64,000 nt of DNA, taken from positions 55,885-119,884 of the forward strand of contig JANBPK010001048.1 in NCBI GenBank assembly GCA_027579435.1, given 5' to 3'. Position numbers and translations under genes: made by a program. How positions within the stretch are numbered: position 1 is the first letter of the stretch; each line of letters starts with the position of its first letter. This document shows positions 10,435-22,621 of the stretch, one piece after another. The notes under the pieces are model-generated. The model was not told where the DNA came from, did not search any database, and worked only from the letters and a program-made list of their open reading frames with translations. The DNA is from Candolleomyces eurysporus. Its lineage: Eukaryota; Basidiomycota; Agaricomycetes; Agaricales; Psathyrellaceae.

Positions 10435-10996
10435 ATGGAATACGACGCACAACATTCTCGCTACATCGTCTGTACCATTTCGCATCCCGGTTGTATGTTG
10501 CCATCCATACCTCTCCCTGTCCATATCCTCATGCCCAAAATATGAAACCATATGCGAAAAATATCATTATCGTCCTTGAAAGTACCTCTGAAAAGGTAGA
10601 CCTTCACTTACTCGGCTCCCATTTCAGCGCCAAGGTCGGAGGCCTAGATAACATTGAGTACTTATCGGTTCATTATCTACTTTGCTATCGTAATCCAAGA
10701 CCCAAGACAGGGGTGCGCTAGGGGGCTTATCGGCGGAGTAGAGGTGTGCAATTCTGTGCATTTCACTTTTCGCCTATCATTGGCCAGAGGATGGCTTTGA
10801 CAAGCCTGACCATGCAATTGCGGCGGTGCACCTGTGGAGTGGCGAGTCGAGATATATATGACTGATACGCAGGCGCCATATTTGGGATCACAGGTGCCAC
10901 ATGCTCCGTGTCATCGACAGGCAGATAAATAGAGCGCTCTGGCGCCCTTTCTTATCGCTTCGCTCTCTTTCTTCTACCATCACCACTAAGAATAGG
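10435..10996. other. intergenic, xanthine dioxygenase promoter
   Basis: Holds the eL21 3' end and the promoter of the next gene. An AT-rich AGATAAATAG at 10921-10930, about 70 bp before the chosen ATG, may act as TATA. An in-frame ATG at 10901 could extend the next protein by 32 residues but looks like leader sequence. Confidence 0.4.
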
Positions 10997-12396
10997 ATGG
11001 CCATCGAACTTGTACCTCTCCCCCTCCCAGCCTCTGCTGACCCATCCAAGTTCGGGGACTTTGGTCGTGAAGTCAGGGGCGTTGATCCTGGCAACCCTAC
11101 GCCAGAGCAGCTCAAGGAGATTGAGGAGGCTTTGTACAAGGTGCGATCTTACTCGAGACGGTGGATGAATGTCGCCCTCACCATTCGCTAGTACGACGCT
11201 CTCTTGTTCAGAGACGCAGAAGTCACTCCTGAGCAACAATATCGACTCACCAAGGTCCGTTCCGGTGCATCCAAAGCGACGTGGAGGTTGACATCATGAT
11301 AGCACTTCGACCCCGCATCGGAGAACTACGGGCATGGCAATAACAAGACTGGCGAAACCAAGAAGTCGATCCTTCACCCAGACCTCAAGACGATCCCCAG
11401 CGTTCCCCAGGTCCAGCTCATCGGCAACGGAACGGTGTACAACCACTGGGGTCTTGCAGAGGCCAAGTTGAAGCATCCATCTCACACGACCTTCCACAAG
11501 ACCAAGGTCTCGGATGAAGATGCCGACAAGGGTGTTACCCGGTACTATCGCTGGCACATTGATGCTGCGCTCTATGACCTCAACCCTCCCAAGGTTACGA
11601 CACTGTACGGTGTCACTGTCCCTGAAGGCTCCACTCAAGTCTGCAGGTANGATGATGGAACTGGAGACGAGCTNCCTGTCCCATTGGGAACGACGGCGTT
11701 CGTCTCTGGTCGCACTATGTTCGACATCTTGCCCAAGGAATACAAGAGTTTGGCGGTCCGTAGCAAGGTCAAGTATGCACCTCACCCGTATGTCTGGATG
11801 GCTCCTGCCAACGCGATGTCCACCGGTTTGGGTATTGAATCGGAGGGACTTGAGTTGGCTCTGGAGGAACTGCCAGCTTGGGAGGAAGAGAAGATTAAGG
11901 TCTTGCCTATCGTGAGTAACCTTCGTCNTNAATGAATGGAAAAGAGAATATTGAAACGCTGTCTCGTAGCTCTGGAAGAACCCTGTCACCGGTGCTTTGC
12001 ACTTCCAGGTTCACCCCTGCGGTGTACAGGAACTCATCGTCGATCCTCTGCCCGCTGGCGCCTCTCGCGACGGTGCACTCTACCCCGATGGTGCTCATAT
12101 CAAGGACCTGAAGGAGGTGCGGGAGATTCTCTACAAGATGCAGAGGCCTGCGATTGCGCCTACTCTCGTNTATCCTCACGATTGGTAAGTCCTCTGCCAT
12201 GTTATGTCTCGACGACATTNGCTGAATGGNCTATAGGCGTCCAAACGACCTCGTCATCTTCCACAATCGCGGTGTGCTCCACACTGTTGTTGGAGCTTTC
12301 AAGCCGGACACCGTTCGCGCCTTCCACCAGTGCAACCTTGCTGCCTCCGTCCCCGTCGTTGGTCCCTCCGATGAGGACGTCAAGCAGTGGGCTTGA
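10997..12396 (+). CDS. xanA: alpha-ketoglutarate-dependent xanthine dioxygenase
   Basis: Fe(II)/2OG enzyme of the TauD/TfdA family that converts xanthine to uric acid in fungi, allowing purines to be used as nitrogen source. Exons 10997-11140, 11192-11254, 11303-11911, 11970-12184 and 12237-12396 total 1191 nt, 396 aa. Diagnostic stretches are NPTPEQL, YDALLFRDAEVTPEQQ, YYRWHIDAALYDLNPPKVTTL (H154 and D156 bind iron), YDDGTGDELPVPLGTTAFVSG, VHPCGVQELIVDP and HNRGVLHTVVG (H359, third iron ligand), with an Arg in TVRAFHQC as the likely 2OG contact. Two n bases fall inside codons but do not break the frame. The enzyme is cytosolic in studied fungi. It is a different 2OG subfamily from the neighbouring array. 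Confidence 0.9.
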
Positions 12397-12914
12397 GTAA
12401 CCGACCTTAATCGGTCGCTGGGAGTTTTTCTCTCGAGTCGTATTCGACCTCCGTCTGCTTTTCTCTTGTTTTGAACATCTTATGGTTTGTCACGATTTCT
12501 TTTCCGTTCACGAGAAGAAGGGAAGACATTAGAATTTGTACGAGTACCTAGCACGCATTTTCATCATACCCAGCATCCAGCATTTGTATGTCATATCCTA
12601 GCATCTTCTCATAGTCCCTGTGTATCATATAGTACTTGCCTCGTCTCGAATATATCGCTGACCTTGACATCGACTGATCCATCGGAGGTCGTCACGCGAC
12701 CTCATATACAGAGGGCGTCTGGAAATTNGNNATANNNNCTACATCATAATACCGGTGACTGAAGGTCCGACGTATGATGCCGAAATCGTGGGAAAGGTAT
12801 ACCTGTATGTCGAAAATAACCTAGACGCCAAAGCAACTTGCTTTCGACGTTCCTGTTCTGCTTGACTTCCATTGCTTGGCATTGGTTTCTCCCCGATTTG
12901 GACGTCCAAAGGTT

Positions 12915-15622
12915 ATGGTCGTCGCCAATGCCGTCGCTGAACTGCCGCCGTCATCCCCCGACAGCGATGACGGGGTAACCTGTGCCTCGGAGCCTCCGAC
13001 ACCTCTCACTCGGACGAGCCAAGGGCCCGACGAACTAGGCTCGGTAGATGCCCCTCGGAAGAAGAAAAAGAAGAAGAAGCCCAAGAAAGGCGCCAAGGAC
13101 AAGGGCAATGACAAAGTCAAGGAAAAAGAAACCAAGGAAGCCGAATGCCGTCCACCAGTTCTCTGCATTAGCAGGAACAAGCACTGGCGATACATTAGCT
13201 CTTATCATGTCAGTTTCTCGCTCATTTTCGTCAAGGTTCTCAGTCTGACCCCCTCTCTGTAGGGGCCATGGCTTCAGCTGCCGCTAGAACTGCTGGAATC
13301 CCTATTATTGCTGAATTCCGACCCTACGACGTTATCATCCGAGTCGCGGATGACTCAACTACTACCACCCAAAGTCTCAAGCCACAGTCACACCAATGGA
13401 AAGCAAAAGGAACACAGAAATGGTCTCGACGGGTTTGACGCGTTTTGCCCGGGTTCACCTCATATTTCCACCTCTGCTTTACCACCTGCATTCCCCACAC
13501 CGAAACCGGGCAAACCGTCACCGCCTCCCATAGACCCCGGAGTGTTTCGTTCTGTCACCTCAATTCGTCGCTATATCGACGAAGCTGCGGAGCTTTCTGT
13601 GCGAGCGAGCTCTGGTTTATCAGGTGCTGAATTGGGTTCCATGAAGAATGGAGCGGGTCTAAACGGCAGTCCATGGGCTGCTACTCAGTCGCGTGGTTTG
13701 AATCCGTTAGGCATGCAGAATGGTGGAAGGCATGTTGCCATGTCTGCTGTGCGGATTCATCGACTCCGAGCCTTGGCGGTGCAGAAGCTCGCTCAAGCTT
13801 ATAAAACCGACGAAATTGCCTCCAGCGTGATGGTCATGCAGGGTGGCAGCGTGTTCGATGATATCGCCGAACGCGTTTTGAAGAATGGTGCGTTTATCCG
13901 TATCTATTGGTCTAGGCTGGTGTAAGTTGCTAACTTCAAACGTGCGCCAGATCCTAATGATGCGGACGCCCAATATGTTCACTTCTTCCATGAGAAGATT
14001 CCGTCTCGGTAAGTTGCGATTGAATTGTGCTTTTTGTTTGGCATGACATATGTTCCTACAGGCAGCTCGCCGAGTCTACAACTACAAAGGTCCTGGACGA
14101 CCTTATCGCCAGGTTCCCTCAATGTTTGGAATACTATCGGACGCGAGGGATTGTGCATTGCTTCAGGGAAGAATTTACTTCCGCGACGAAGGACTTCACC
14201 TATGCCCTGAAGGAAGCCCGGGCCGCCCGAAAAGCGAAAATGATGCATCATACGGGGAATTCCTTGTCTGAAGCACGTCCCTCTAAGTCAAAGCGACGGA
14301 AAAACTGCAAAAACAACGAAGCCTGTCAAGCATCTCCCAATGGAGCATACGAATCGAACGCTGATGCTGAGGGTTGCAACGGTGGACCAGTTATGCACCC
14401 TTCTGTTCTTCCTGAGGCACCTGAACCTATCGAGCCGCAACTCCTTTTCCTTCGTGGTGCAGCTTATCTTCAACACGCCGTTCATCTCATAGAGAATGCA
14501 GTTTTGGCGATAGAGGGCGTCAGGAAGGCTCAAACTGTAGACGGGGCAGAACCCCGATTGTGCTACATTGAGAACGGGAAGTACGGAGGGGTGGAGATTG
14601 GAAACCCTGATGGGCCTCTGGGCCCAGCATCCGGTGCGAAGGTTAAAGCATACAATGCTGTCCTCGGGGATCAGGCGTTCAAGGAACGGATCACGTCCTT
14701 ATTGCAGAAGGGCGTGAGGGACCACGAGAAGTTTTTGTCTCATTTTGACTCTCTCGAGTCTCCCAACGCGAAACCTGAAGGTGATATTGCATTTCAGGTG
14801 AATCACGCGTTCAGCCTTCTCGATAAGAAGCGCACCTCCCCCGACATCCCGCTGGTATATACGACCTACCACCCTCTGCTTGTCGAGTCTATGTTCAGCG
14901 CTTTGATATGCTGGCTTATGCTCGCTGACTTTGGCGGACTCCTTCCCCAGTTTGTACGCACTGCTGCCATCGTGGAAGGACTCGAAACCTACCCTGTTTT
15001 CTTACTTCCACGATCCATGGCCCAAGCCGAGTTTATGGAGATCTTGGAGCGACTTGCCGGAGGGTGGAGGGCCGGAACCCGCCCACACTCTTTGACTGCT
15101 CAGCGAGGCAAGATTCGGCTTGCTTTGGAAGAACCGCTTCCTTATCCCATACCCATGTCGCGAAGTTGGTCTTTGGGGAATTCGACAGTCAGCTCCAGCT
15201 CCTTGTCGGATGATTCCATACGGCGTGCAAGCTCATTCTCGGCGTCTTCATCTCGCGAGGACTCGTTGGCGACATGCAGCAGCTCTTCGACTCTCACCAG
15301 TCCTGATATGTCTGTGTCGCCTCCACAGTCCACGTCACCCTCTACCTTCAATTCGGATATTTTAGACGACGCGTCCCGCTGTATCTCTCCAGTGTCCCCG
15401 ATTTCGCGACGGCATGACGCGACCGAGGCGTTGGATTGCGCTAGGATCCTGTTGGCCCCCGTATTCAAGCGCCAGAAAGAGAAACGAGAGAAGGCGGCGG
15501 CTGAGAAGGCTAGCGGGGTGAAGGAGAAGCCGGCACCGATCAGTATTCCCTTGCATGGTCCCAGGGTGGAGGTTGTGTTGGCGTGGTTGGCCGCTGTTCA
15601 TTTACCTGAGTTGGGGGAATGA
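12915..15622 (+). CDS. large conserved-looking protein with TPR-like helices, function unknown
   Basis: Exons 12915-13208, 13263-13887, 13951-14008 and 14062-15622 close to 2538 nt, 845 aa. N-terminus is acidic then very basic (a run of seven Lys followed by PKKGAKDKG), a possible nuclear localisation signal, leading into HWRYISSYHGPWLQLPLELLESLL. A Ser/Pro-rich part follows. Helical segments such as LEYYRTRGIVHCFREEFTSATKDF and QLLFLRGAAYLQHAVHLIE look like TPR repeats. A later segment HPLLVESMFSALICWLMLADFGGLLP is hydrophobic but does not look like a clear membrane anchor. The C-terminal third is Ser-rich. I do not recognise an assigned function. The start is the first ATG in frame after stops; an upstream exon cannot be excluded. 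Confidence 0.72.
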
Positions 15623-15719
15623 CGTTCGACAAGACAATGTTTGGTTCATCAGGGCTATCATTATCGGTGGTTATTTTGGTATTTATTCATTAATATTGTA
15701 TATTTTCAAATTGACATCA

Positions 15720-16205
15720 CTGTGCAATCGGATGTGAGTGGAACGTTGCCCCCGGCTATGGCTCTGACCTTCCCTCTTCATCAGGTAGCACATTCGGTCA
15801 CCAGTTCCTTCGTCTTGAAAGAAAAACTTTTTCCCCTCTTCAGGGTAAAAAGCGTCCACCAGGCTGTCGCAACGTGTACTCTGCTCTCTTTCACAAATGC
15901 TGCTTCGAACTCTTGCCATTCTGAGGACCCTGGATCTGTGAGGACCTGACTCGAGTACTTCTCAGGCTGCTTGGTGGGAATCTAGTGCGGTGTTCACAAA
16001 GGTAGCCTCAGGGCGAATTTGACCTCCGGCGCCCGAACCTTCGGATGACCATATGTAGGCGTAGCGTCGGGCACGAGGTCACGAATGCAGTCGGGTCGGA
16101 AGCTCGGCACAATGTGTTTAGGCAGGGTCTTTCCCTTATAGGAAAGAACCCGCCGTGGGCGTGACTCAACTCGGGAGGCGGCTAACCCTAATCGAGCATA
16201 CATAT
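15720..16205 (+). repeat. ~490 bp repeat, right copy (inverted partner at 7090-7585)
   Basis: Homologous, in opposite orientation, to 7090-7585, and lying about 270-750 bp before the ATG of oxygenase copy B. It contains the same hairpin CTTTCC-CTTATA-GGAAAG near 16125 and a CTAACCCTAATCGAGCA end. The flanks TGTG...AGCA loosely resemble TG...CA LTR ends, but I see no target-site duplication. The sequence between it and the copy B TATA box (16206-16400) shows nothing else. Confidence 0.7.
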
Positions 16206-16406
16206 TTCTTGACTCACCGCTGGGGCTGACCCCGACTTCTTGATCAGGCTTAATGGGACCCTTTTCCAAATTCTCCAAGCATTGCTGGGTTCCGACCTTG
16301 TAGCCGAGTCATTTCCTTAAGGGAGACCGGTTCGCGAACGCAACAATACTCCATCAAGTCTTGGTCTAAACTCCGTACCCCTCCCGTTTCACACCCCGTC
16401 TTGCAG

Positions 16407-16414
16407 TATAAAAG
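16407..16414 (+). promoter_or_regulatory. TATA box of copy B
   Basis: TATAAAAG 66 bp before the ATG. TGACTCA elements lie at 16162-16168 and 16210-16216. Confidence 0.55.
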
Positions 16415-16472
16415 CTTCAGCCTGAATTGCGAGCCAACAGCAAGCCCACTCCCCCCTTCTCGACAACACACA

Positions 16473-17976
16473 ATGAGCGCACCGACTCCAATCTCGACTG
16501 TCGAAGACCTTAAAAAGAAGGTTCTCACTATCGTCACCCCATCCTTCTGTTCAGGGACTTTCCCTCTAGATCGTTCCCAAGGGGGCGTGTTCTTTAGCAA
16601 GGGAGAGAGTTCAGACGCAAGGTGAAGTGGCACATCATGCCCTACCTAGACGTATATCTTGCTTATCGTCGTTGCCTTTCTCAGTTTGATCAATTTCGCA
16701 GACGAAAATCTCAAAGACGCAGATATCGCGAAGCTTGTTGAAGCCTCTCAGCGAGCTACTTTCGGTCGAGGTGACCAAGATGTCTTCGACGAAAGCTACC
16801 GAAAGGCATGGAAGATGGATAGCTCCCAATTCTCTCCCCAGTTCGATGTCATCCACTCCGGAGTCATGGATATCGTTCAAGAACAGCTGCTCCATTATGA
16901 GAAAGGCGGCGTGAAACTTGATCCCCGACTCTACAAGCTTAACGTCTACGGTATGTCTTACATCGTGTTCACGATTTTTTTCATGAATTCAACCACCGCG
17001 GTTTTTTTTAGGGCCGGGCTCGTTCTTCAAGCCCCACGTTGATACTCCCAGGGGAAACGACCTCTTCGCTACTCTTGTCGTAGTATTGCCCACTGTCCAT
17101 ACCGGTGGCAACTTGCTGCTTGGCAAGGAAGGGAAGCTGCTGGACTTCGACTCCTCCACCCTCGTTTACCACCCGGAGACGAAGGCACCGCAGATCGCTT
17201 ATGCAGCTTTCTACAGCGACATCGAACACGAGGTCACTCCCGTCGAGACCGGATACCGGGTCACTCTCACCTACAACCTTCATCTCGTCAAGACCGATTC
17301 TTTGGTCCCTAGAGAACTCCCAGCCAAACCACTCCAAGAGCTCGTCGCCACCCTGATGAAGGTCATGCTAAACCCTGAGGTCCTGCCAAAGGGCGGTGCG
17401 TTAGGCTTCGGTCTCTTACACAAATATCCCGTCGATCCCAAGGAGGTCGATCTCCGGAAATTCAGTGGCGCACTCAAAGGTAACGATGCCCTGGTTAGAG
17501 CGGCCTGTCTCCGACTCGACATGAAGCCAACCGTGCAAGTCGTCTATCAGGGTGGATACGACAACCAGGAATACATCGTGGATTCTGCCCAGGATGACCT
17601 TGGTGGATACGACGAGATGGGTTTGCAGGAGATCTTCCGTTCTATTGGTGCAAGACGAGTTCGCGACCCCTCCTACAGGTCGAAAAGCAAACGTTCTCTT
17701 CCGATCCTTTGGGTCACGCCAAGGATGAAGATGATGACAACCGACTCTGCTTTCACGACCTACGGCAACGAGTACACGGTCGAGCATGTCTACGGCGACC
17801 TTGTTCTGATCGCTGAACTCAAGCCTCTTCAAGATCGGGTCGCTTGGCTCGTCAATGCATTCCCGCATCTCAAGGAGAAGTACGGCAAGCGTCTGGAAGA
17901 GATGACTGAACAGGCTGCGAGGGACGACAAAGAAGAGGAGGAGGAGAACGAGGACTCAGAAGAAGATTATTATTAA
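16473..17976 (+). CDS. 2OG-Fe(II) oxygenase family, copy B
   Basis: Paralogue of copy A with the same three-exon plan: 16473-16621, 16685-16950 (266 bp) and 17012-17976, 1380 nt, 459 aa. N-terminus has VLTIVTPSFCSGTFPLD, exon 2 the ATFGRGDQDVFDESYRKAWKMD block. Iron ligands are H147 and D149 in FKPHVDTP and H211 in SDIEHEV; R221 in GYRVTLTYNL is the 2OG ligand. Downstream are GGALGFGLLHKYPVDP, GALKGNDALVRAAC, ILWVTPRMKMMT and TYGNEYTVEHVYGDLV. The C-terminus is strongly acidic (EEEEENEDSEEDYY). Resembles copy A more than C-E (shared upstream repeat, acidic tail, IxDFAD-type motif), suggesting A and B are a pair formed by inverted duplication. No targeting signal seen. Confidence 0.88.
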
Positions 17977-18615
17977 ACTCGCGTATCTGCTACGTGTTCG
18001 TTTCCTGCCATTGTATTCAAAGTTCTCTATCATACGCTGCCAATCACCACTGTTACATATTTATCCTTTGCACGCTCAGTTGGATTGGTCTAATCCTGGC
18101 GAGAGGCTTTCCATCGCCCGACTGGCAGGTCGTTTGGGTCGTGCTCAAGGCCAAACCCAGAGAGTTGTCTGCTCGTTGTTCAACTCGATGAGCATTGAAT
18201 ATTGATATCTCGGGTTGTCGGCGAGAGCATTGTAATTGGTCAGGGTTTTCCTGAGTAGCTTAACTACTTACTGCCATATCCGTATATCCCATTGCAATCA
18301 ACCCCTTCGTAAGGTCCCTCGAATACATTCCACCCCAAGTCTGGCGAGCGTGCGTCTAGATTTGCATCATCGTTTGTGACGTGAATTAGGATCTCTTCCC
18401 GAAATCGTGATTCGTGTTCTCTCAAGAACCCTGGTGGGATCGGGTAGAGTCACCTATCGGCTAACTTGCCTCGAGGTGATCATCCACCTTCCCTTTAGAT
18501 TAATTATTGGTTTGACTCGGGACCTGGCCTTTGCGAACCTGAACATTGAACGTTGGTCCACAATCGAGTCAGTCTTGATCGGATGTCCGTCGCGATTGAC
18601 AGTCTTCATATTGAA
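17977..18615. other. intergenic between copies B and C
   Basis: No gene seen. TGACTC at 18513-18518 and GAGTCA at 18566-18571 lie in the copy C promoter. Confidence 0.5.
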
Positions 18616-18616
18616 T

Positions 18617-18622
18617 TATAAA
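18617..18622 (+). promoter_or_regulatory. TATA box of copy C
   Basis: TATAAA about 70 bp before the copy C ATG. Confidence 0.5.
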
Positions 18623-18690
18623 CCAGGCATGAATGTTGAGGCGAGCACATTCTGGTCCCCATTCAACTCCATTATCTGCCTCGCTTTTCA

Positions 18691-20204
18691 ATGAGTAGTA
18701 CTGCTGCATCCAAGAAGCGACAGCCGCCTCTCGACCCAGCTCTCCAAGAGCTACAAGCAAAGGTTCAGAGCTTGGTCGCGCCAAATTTCTGCACTGGGAC
18801 ACTTCCTCTCGAGAGCTCTGAAGGGGGGCTGTTTTATCGTAAAGATGGCGACGGTTCAAATGCAAGGTACCTGCATCTCTCCCCTGTCAGTAATTCATGT
18901 CATCTAACAAGTTTGGTAAAGCTTCATCTCGTTCACCGACAACGTGCCCCGAGACGAAGATATTTTGAAGCTTGTCGAAGTGTGCCAGCAGGCGACGTTT
19001 GGACGAGGCGAACAAGATGTTTTCGACGAGAGCTATCGCAAGGCTTGGAAGCTGGAGACTGCCCAGTTTTCTGCGCAATTTGATCTCGCTCGCTCAGGCA
19101 TCATGGAAACGGTTCATGATCAACTTCTTCATTACGAGAAGAACACTATGAAGCTGGAGCCTCAGCTATACAAATTGAACGTATACGGTATGAGCCTGAG
19201 TGGCGCGTTATGTTGTTTACCTCATGCTGACGTTGATGATATTTTTCACAGGCCCTGGATCGTTCTTCAAACCCCATGTCGACACTCCTCGGAGTGAGAA
19301 CCTTTTTGCCAGTCTCGTGGTCGTGCTCCCCACTGCTCACACTGGCGGGAATCTCCTGCTCGGCAAGGATGGATCACTGTTCGACTTTGATTCTTCCAAG
19401 CTCGTCTTTGACCCCAAGACGAAGGCGCCCCAGGTTACTTTCGCAGCTTTTTATAGCGACATCGAACACGAAGTCTTGCCCGTGGAAGCCGGCTATAGAA
19501 TCACCCTCACTTACAATCTTTACCTCGCCGATACAACCATGTCCGTTCCGAAGGCCCTCTCCTCCGATACGTTGACGTCCCTCAAGAACGCCATCCTCGA
19601 TCTCGTATCTGACCCCAAACTTCTCCCGAACGGCGGGGCACTGGGATTTGGTCTTTTATACCAATACCCGATTAACCCAAAATATCAACAAGACCTCGCC
19701 AAATTCACTGGAGCCCTCAAGGGTAACGATGCCCTCATCAGGACGGCTTGCTCCTCCATCGGTTTGGCAGTCGCCGTCAAGGTCAAGTATAAACTTGAGG
19801 GGAACAAAAACCCGGATTGGATTAGCGAACGAGCTCATCACGGTGGATATGTGGATAGCTATACTCTCGAGGACCTCGGATCTTGTTACTTCAGGAAACG
19901 AGGTGCTACCCCCGCCGTTCATCCTTCAGGTTCGACCACTACCACCGATGATGACTACTCGGACACCGAGGAGAAGGCACTTCCGTTGCTTTGGGTCACC
20001 CCTCACAATAAGATGGTGCGCACGGATGCCGCATTTATGACTTACGGGAACGAGCATCATTTCGGTATTGCTTATGGACGCTTGGTTCTTATTGCTGAGG
20101 TTCCACCTGCTCCGGAGCGGGAGGTGTTGCTGCGCGGGGAGGCGGAGGTAACTACGCAGAGAGAGCCTGGAGAAGGTGGAGATGCAGATGTAGTAGACGC
20201 TTAG
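18691..20204 (+). CDS. 2OG-Fe(II) oxygenase family, copy C
   Basis: Exons 18691-18866, 18922-19187 (266 bp) and 19252-20204 give 1395 nt, 464 aa. Begins with a Ser/Lys-rich leader, then LQAKVQSLVAPNFCTGTLPLE and the FGRGEQDVFDESYRKAWKLE block. Iron ligands are about H156 and D158 (FKPHVDTP) and H220 (SDIEHEV), with Arg in GYRITLTYNL for 2OG. Between the conserved VAVKVKY and LPLLWVTP motifs is a divergent insertion (with a HPSGSTTTTDDDYSD stretch) longer than in B and E. The intron 1 acceptor is AAAG rather than CAG/TAG, as inferred from the frame. Closest to D and E in sequence. Substrate unknown. Confidence 0.88.
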
Positions 20205-21061
20205 TCGGATTTTTCTTCACCCTTTCGCTGTATTCGAAACGATTCTTGACTATCTGCCGCATACTAAGCGAGCGTTAGAGACAATGGCACTCGATCAGAA
20301 CCGCTGAATTTCACCCCAAATCCATCGTTTTACGCTTGTACAAGCTTCTAGAACAATTTTAGCCTTTTGGATACATTGGCGCATCGGACGGGCGACTCAC
20401 GGAAACCATGACAAACACCTAGACTTGAGAAATTAGCGAACTCCAGTATGTCGAGTCATGACCGGATAGACGGACCCTGGTTGCTGAAGTGATTCGCAGA
20501 CCATATGGAGGTACACACCATGAGATCTTTAATTTGCTTTACCTCCTCGCTAAGTGACATGCGTGGTCAGTGAGTCAGTCCCGTCGCCAATTAACGAGCG
20601 CGCCTCGTGTTTGGACTAGGGGTTTCCTTTAAAGGCACAGGCCGATCAACACGTCAGCCACACAGCGCGAACGTTGGACTGTGGCTGAGACCAATTGCCT
20701 CGAACTCCCTCGAACTCTCCAACATTCGTTGACTTCCATTCTGAAGTCGGTAATGCTATCTCTTGGTCATCTCTTTGGAATCTTGACTGTCACGGGTCCC
20801 AATAATATGGTGCGGCATCCATGCTGTCAAACCTTCGCTGTGGGCGGGCACGTTGTTTGACTCGGGACTTGCAACCGAGTAAAGGATCTCGGTATCTTTG
20901 TCGAGAGGTACCATATTGGAGCGGGAAACCCTCTTGATTCGGTATGGACGGCTCGTCTGGAATTAAAAATTGAGTCAGGACTTGAACGAGGCGTTCTGTA
21001 GTTGGCGGACTCAACCTTGCCAGAGAGACTGGTAAGTAGTATTTTATAACTCAGTCGCGAG
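20205..21061. other. intergenic between copies C and D
   Basis: No gene seen. From about 20850 it aligns with 24735 onward and 25140 onward, forming the shared promoter block of copy D, the relic and copy E. TGACTC at 20858-20863 and TGAGTCA at 20971-20977. Confidence 0.5.
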
Positions 21062-21069
21062 TATATAAG
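21062..21069 (+). promoter_or_regulatory. TATA box of copy D
   Basis: TATATAAG 94 bp before the ATG, followed by CCTGTCCAGCTC, a string repeated after the TATA box of copy E. Confidence 0.6.
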
Positions 21070-21155
21070 CCTGTCCAGCTCAAGGCGGCACATCATCATC
21101 GAGCCCTACTGTCCACTGTGATATTCAACCACCTTACACCATTGAACACTGCTCA

Positions 21156-22621
21156 ATGTCTGACACCAGCTCTCAGCTTTCTGTCTCAACCTCTGCTCTC
21201 GAGGAGCTTCAGGCCAAGGTACAGAGCCTGGTAGTTCCAAACTTCTGCACCGGAATGCTCCCTCTGGAAACGTCCGAAGGGAAGCTGTTCTACTGTAAAG
21301 GTGGCAGCTCAGACGCTAGGTTTGTTGAATATTTTCCTATTTACCACTTACATTCTCATGAATTCTTTGAAGCTTCCTTTCGTTCACTGATGGCGTCCTC
21401 CAGGGTGGGGACATTCAGAAGCTTGTGGAAGCGTGCCAGCAAGCAACGTTTGGTCGCGGCAATCAAGATGTGCTTGACGAAAGCTATCGCAAGGCCTGGA
21501 AGCTGGACACCACTCATTTTGCTGTTCAGTTCGATCTCGCTCGCTCCGGTATCATGGAAACGGTCCATGATCAGCTTCTTCACTACGAGGAGAACACTTT
21601 GAAACTCGAGCCGCAGCTGTACAAGTTGAACATCTACGGTACGCATCTCTCTGTATTCTACCGTTGGCCGCGACTCGAATTAATTTAATGCAAAGGTCCC
21701 GGGTCTTTCTTCAAGCCTCACATTGATACGCCTCGAAGCGAGAAGCTCTTCGCCAGCCTTGTCGTCGTACTCCCAACTACCCATACCGGTGGAAACCTCC
21801 TGCTCGACAAGGATGGGTCACTATTCAACTTCGACTCCTCCAAGCTTGTCTTCCACCCCGAGACGAAGGCTCCTCAGATCGCTTTCGCTGCCTTTTTCAG
21901 CGACATCGAACACGAGGTCTTACCCGTCGAAGACGGATATCGGATCACCCTCACATACAACCTCCATCTCGCTGACACCGACCTACCCATCCCAAAGGCG
22001 CTCTCTTGCGATACCTTGACATCTCTCAAGAGTGCCCTGCTCGATCTCATATCCGACCCTAAAGTTTTACCGAACGGTGGGGCGTTGGGCTTCGGACTTT
22101 TGTACCAATATCCAATCAACCCCAAGTTCCAGAAGGATCTTGTCAAATTTGCTGGAGCTCTGAAGGGAAACGATGCCCTGGTCAGAACGGCCTGCTCATC
22201 CATTGGCCTGAAGGTAGCTGTCAAGGTCGTGTACGACCTGGAAGATGCGGACGGACCTGAGGAAGACGACGAGGACAGGGAAGAGGAATATCTAGGCAGC
22301 GATTGGATCAGTGATACGGTCCACCCTGGCGGGGAGGTCTACGACGACGGCTTCAGCTCCGCGTTCAAGTACGACGGGGCTAAAGCTATCCGTGGTTATT
22401 CGGCCACCGAGAAACATAAGGACACCCTTCCGATGCTCTGGGTTACGCCTGAGAGCAGTATGGTTCCAACGGAGGCTGCATTTGCTGCATACGGGAATGA
22501 ACATTGGGTCAAGCATATCTACGGCAACCTGGTGCTCACTGCCCAGGTTCCGCCACCGCAGAAGAGGGAGAAGTTATTGCGCAAAGCCAGAGCGTCACTC
22601 ACAGGTGGCGTGGCGAGCTGA
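21156..22621 (+). CDS. 2OG-Fe(II) oxygenase family, copy D
   Basis: Exons 21156-21319, 21373-21638 (266 bp) and 21696-22621 give 1356 nt, 451 aa. Has LQAKVQSLVVPNFCTGMLPLE, the ATFGRGNQDVLDESYRKAWKLD block, and iron ligands near H152 and D154 (FKPHIDTP, with Ile instead of Val in HxD) and H216 (SDIEHEV); GYRITLTYNL carries the 2OG Arg. The usual LLLGKDGS reads LLLDKDGS and FYSD reads FFSD. An acidic insertion follows VAVKVVYDLED. Acceptors for both introns are AAG. Very close to copy E in exon 3, suggesting a recent tandem duplication. Confidence 0.88.

Noticed and set aside
10901..10996. N-terminal extension of the xanthine dioxygenase from an upstream ATG
   Set aside because: The added residues are basic and unlike the family start; an AT-rich TATA-like stretch lies inside them.
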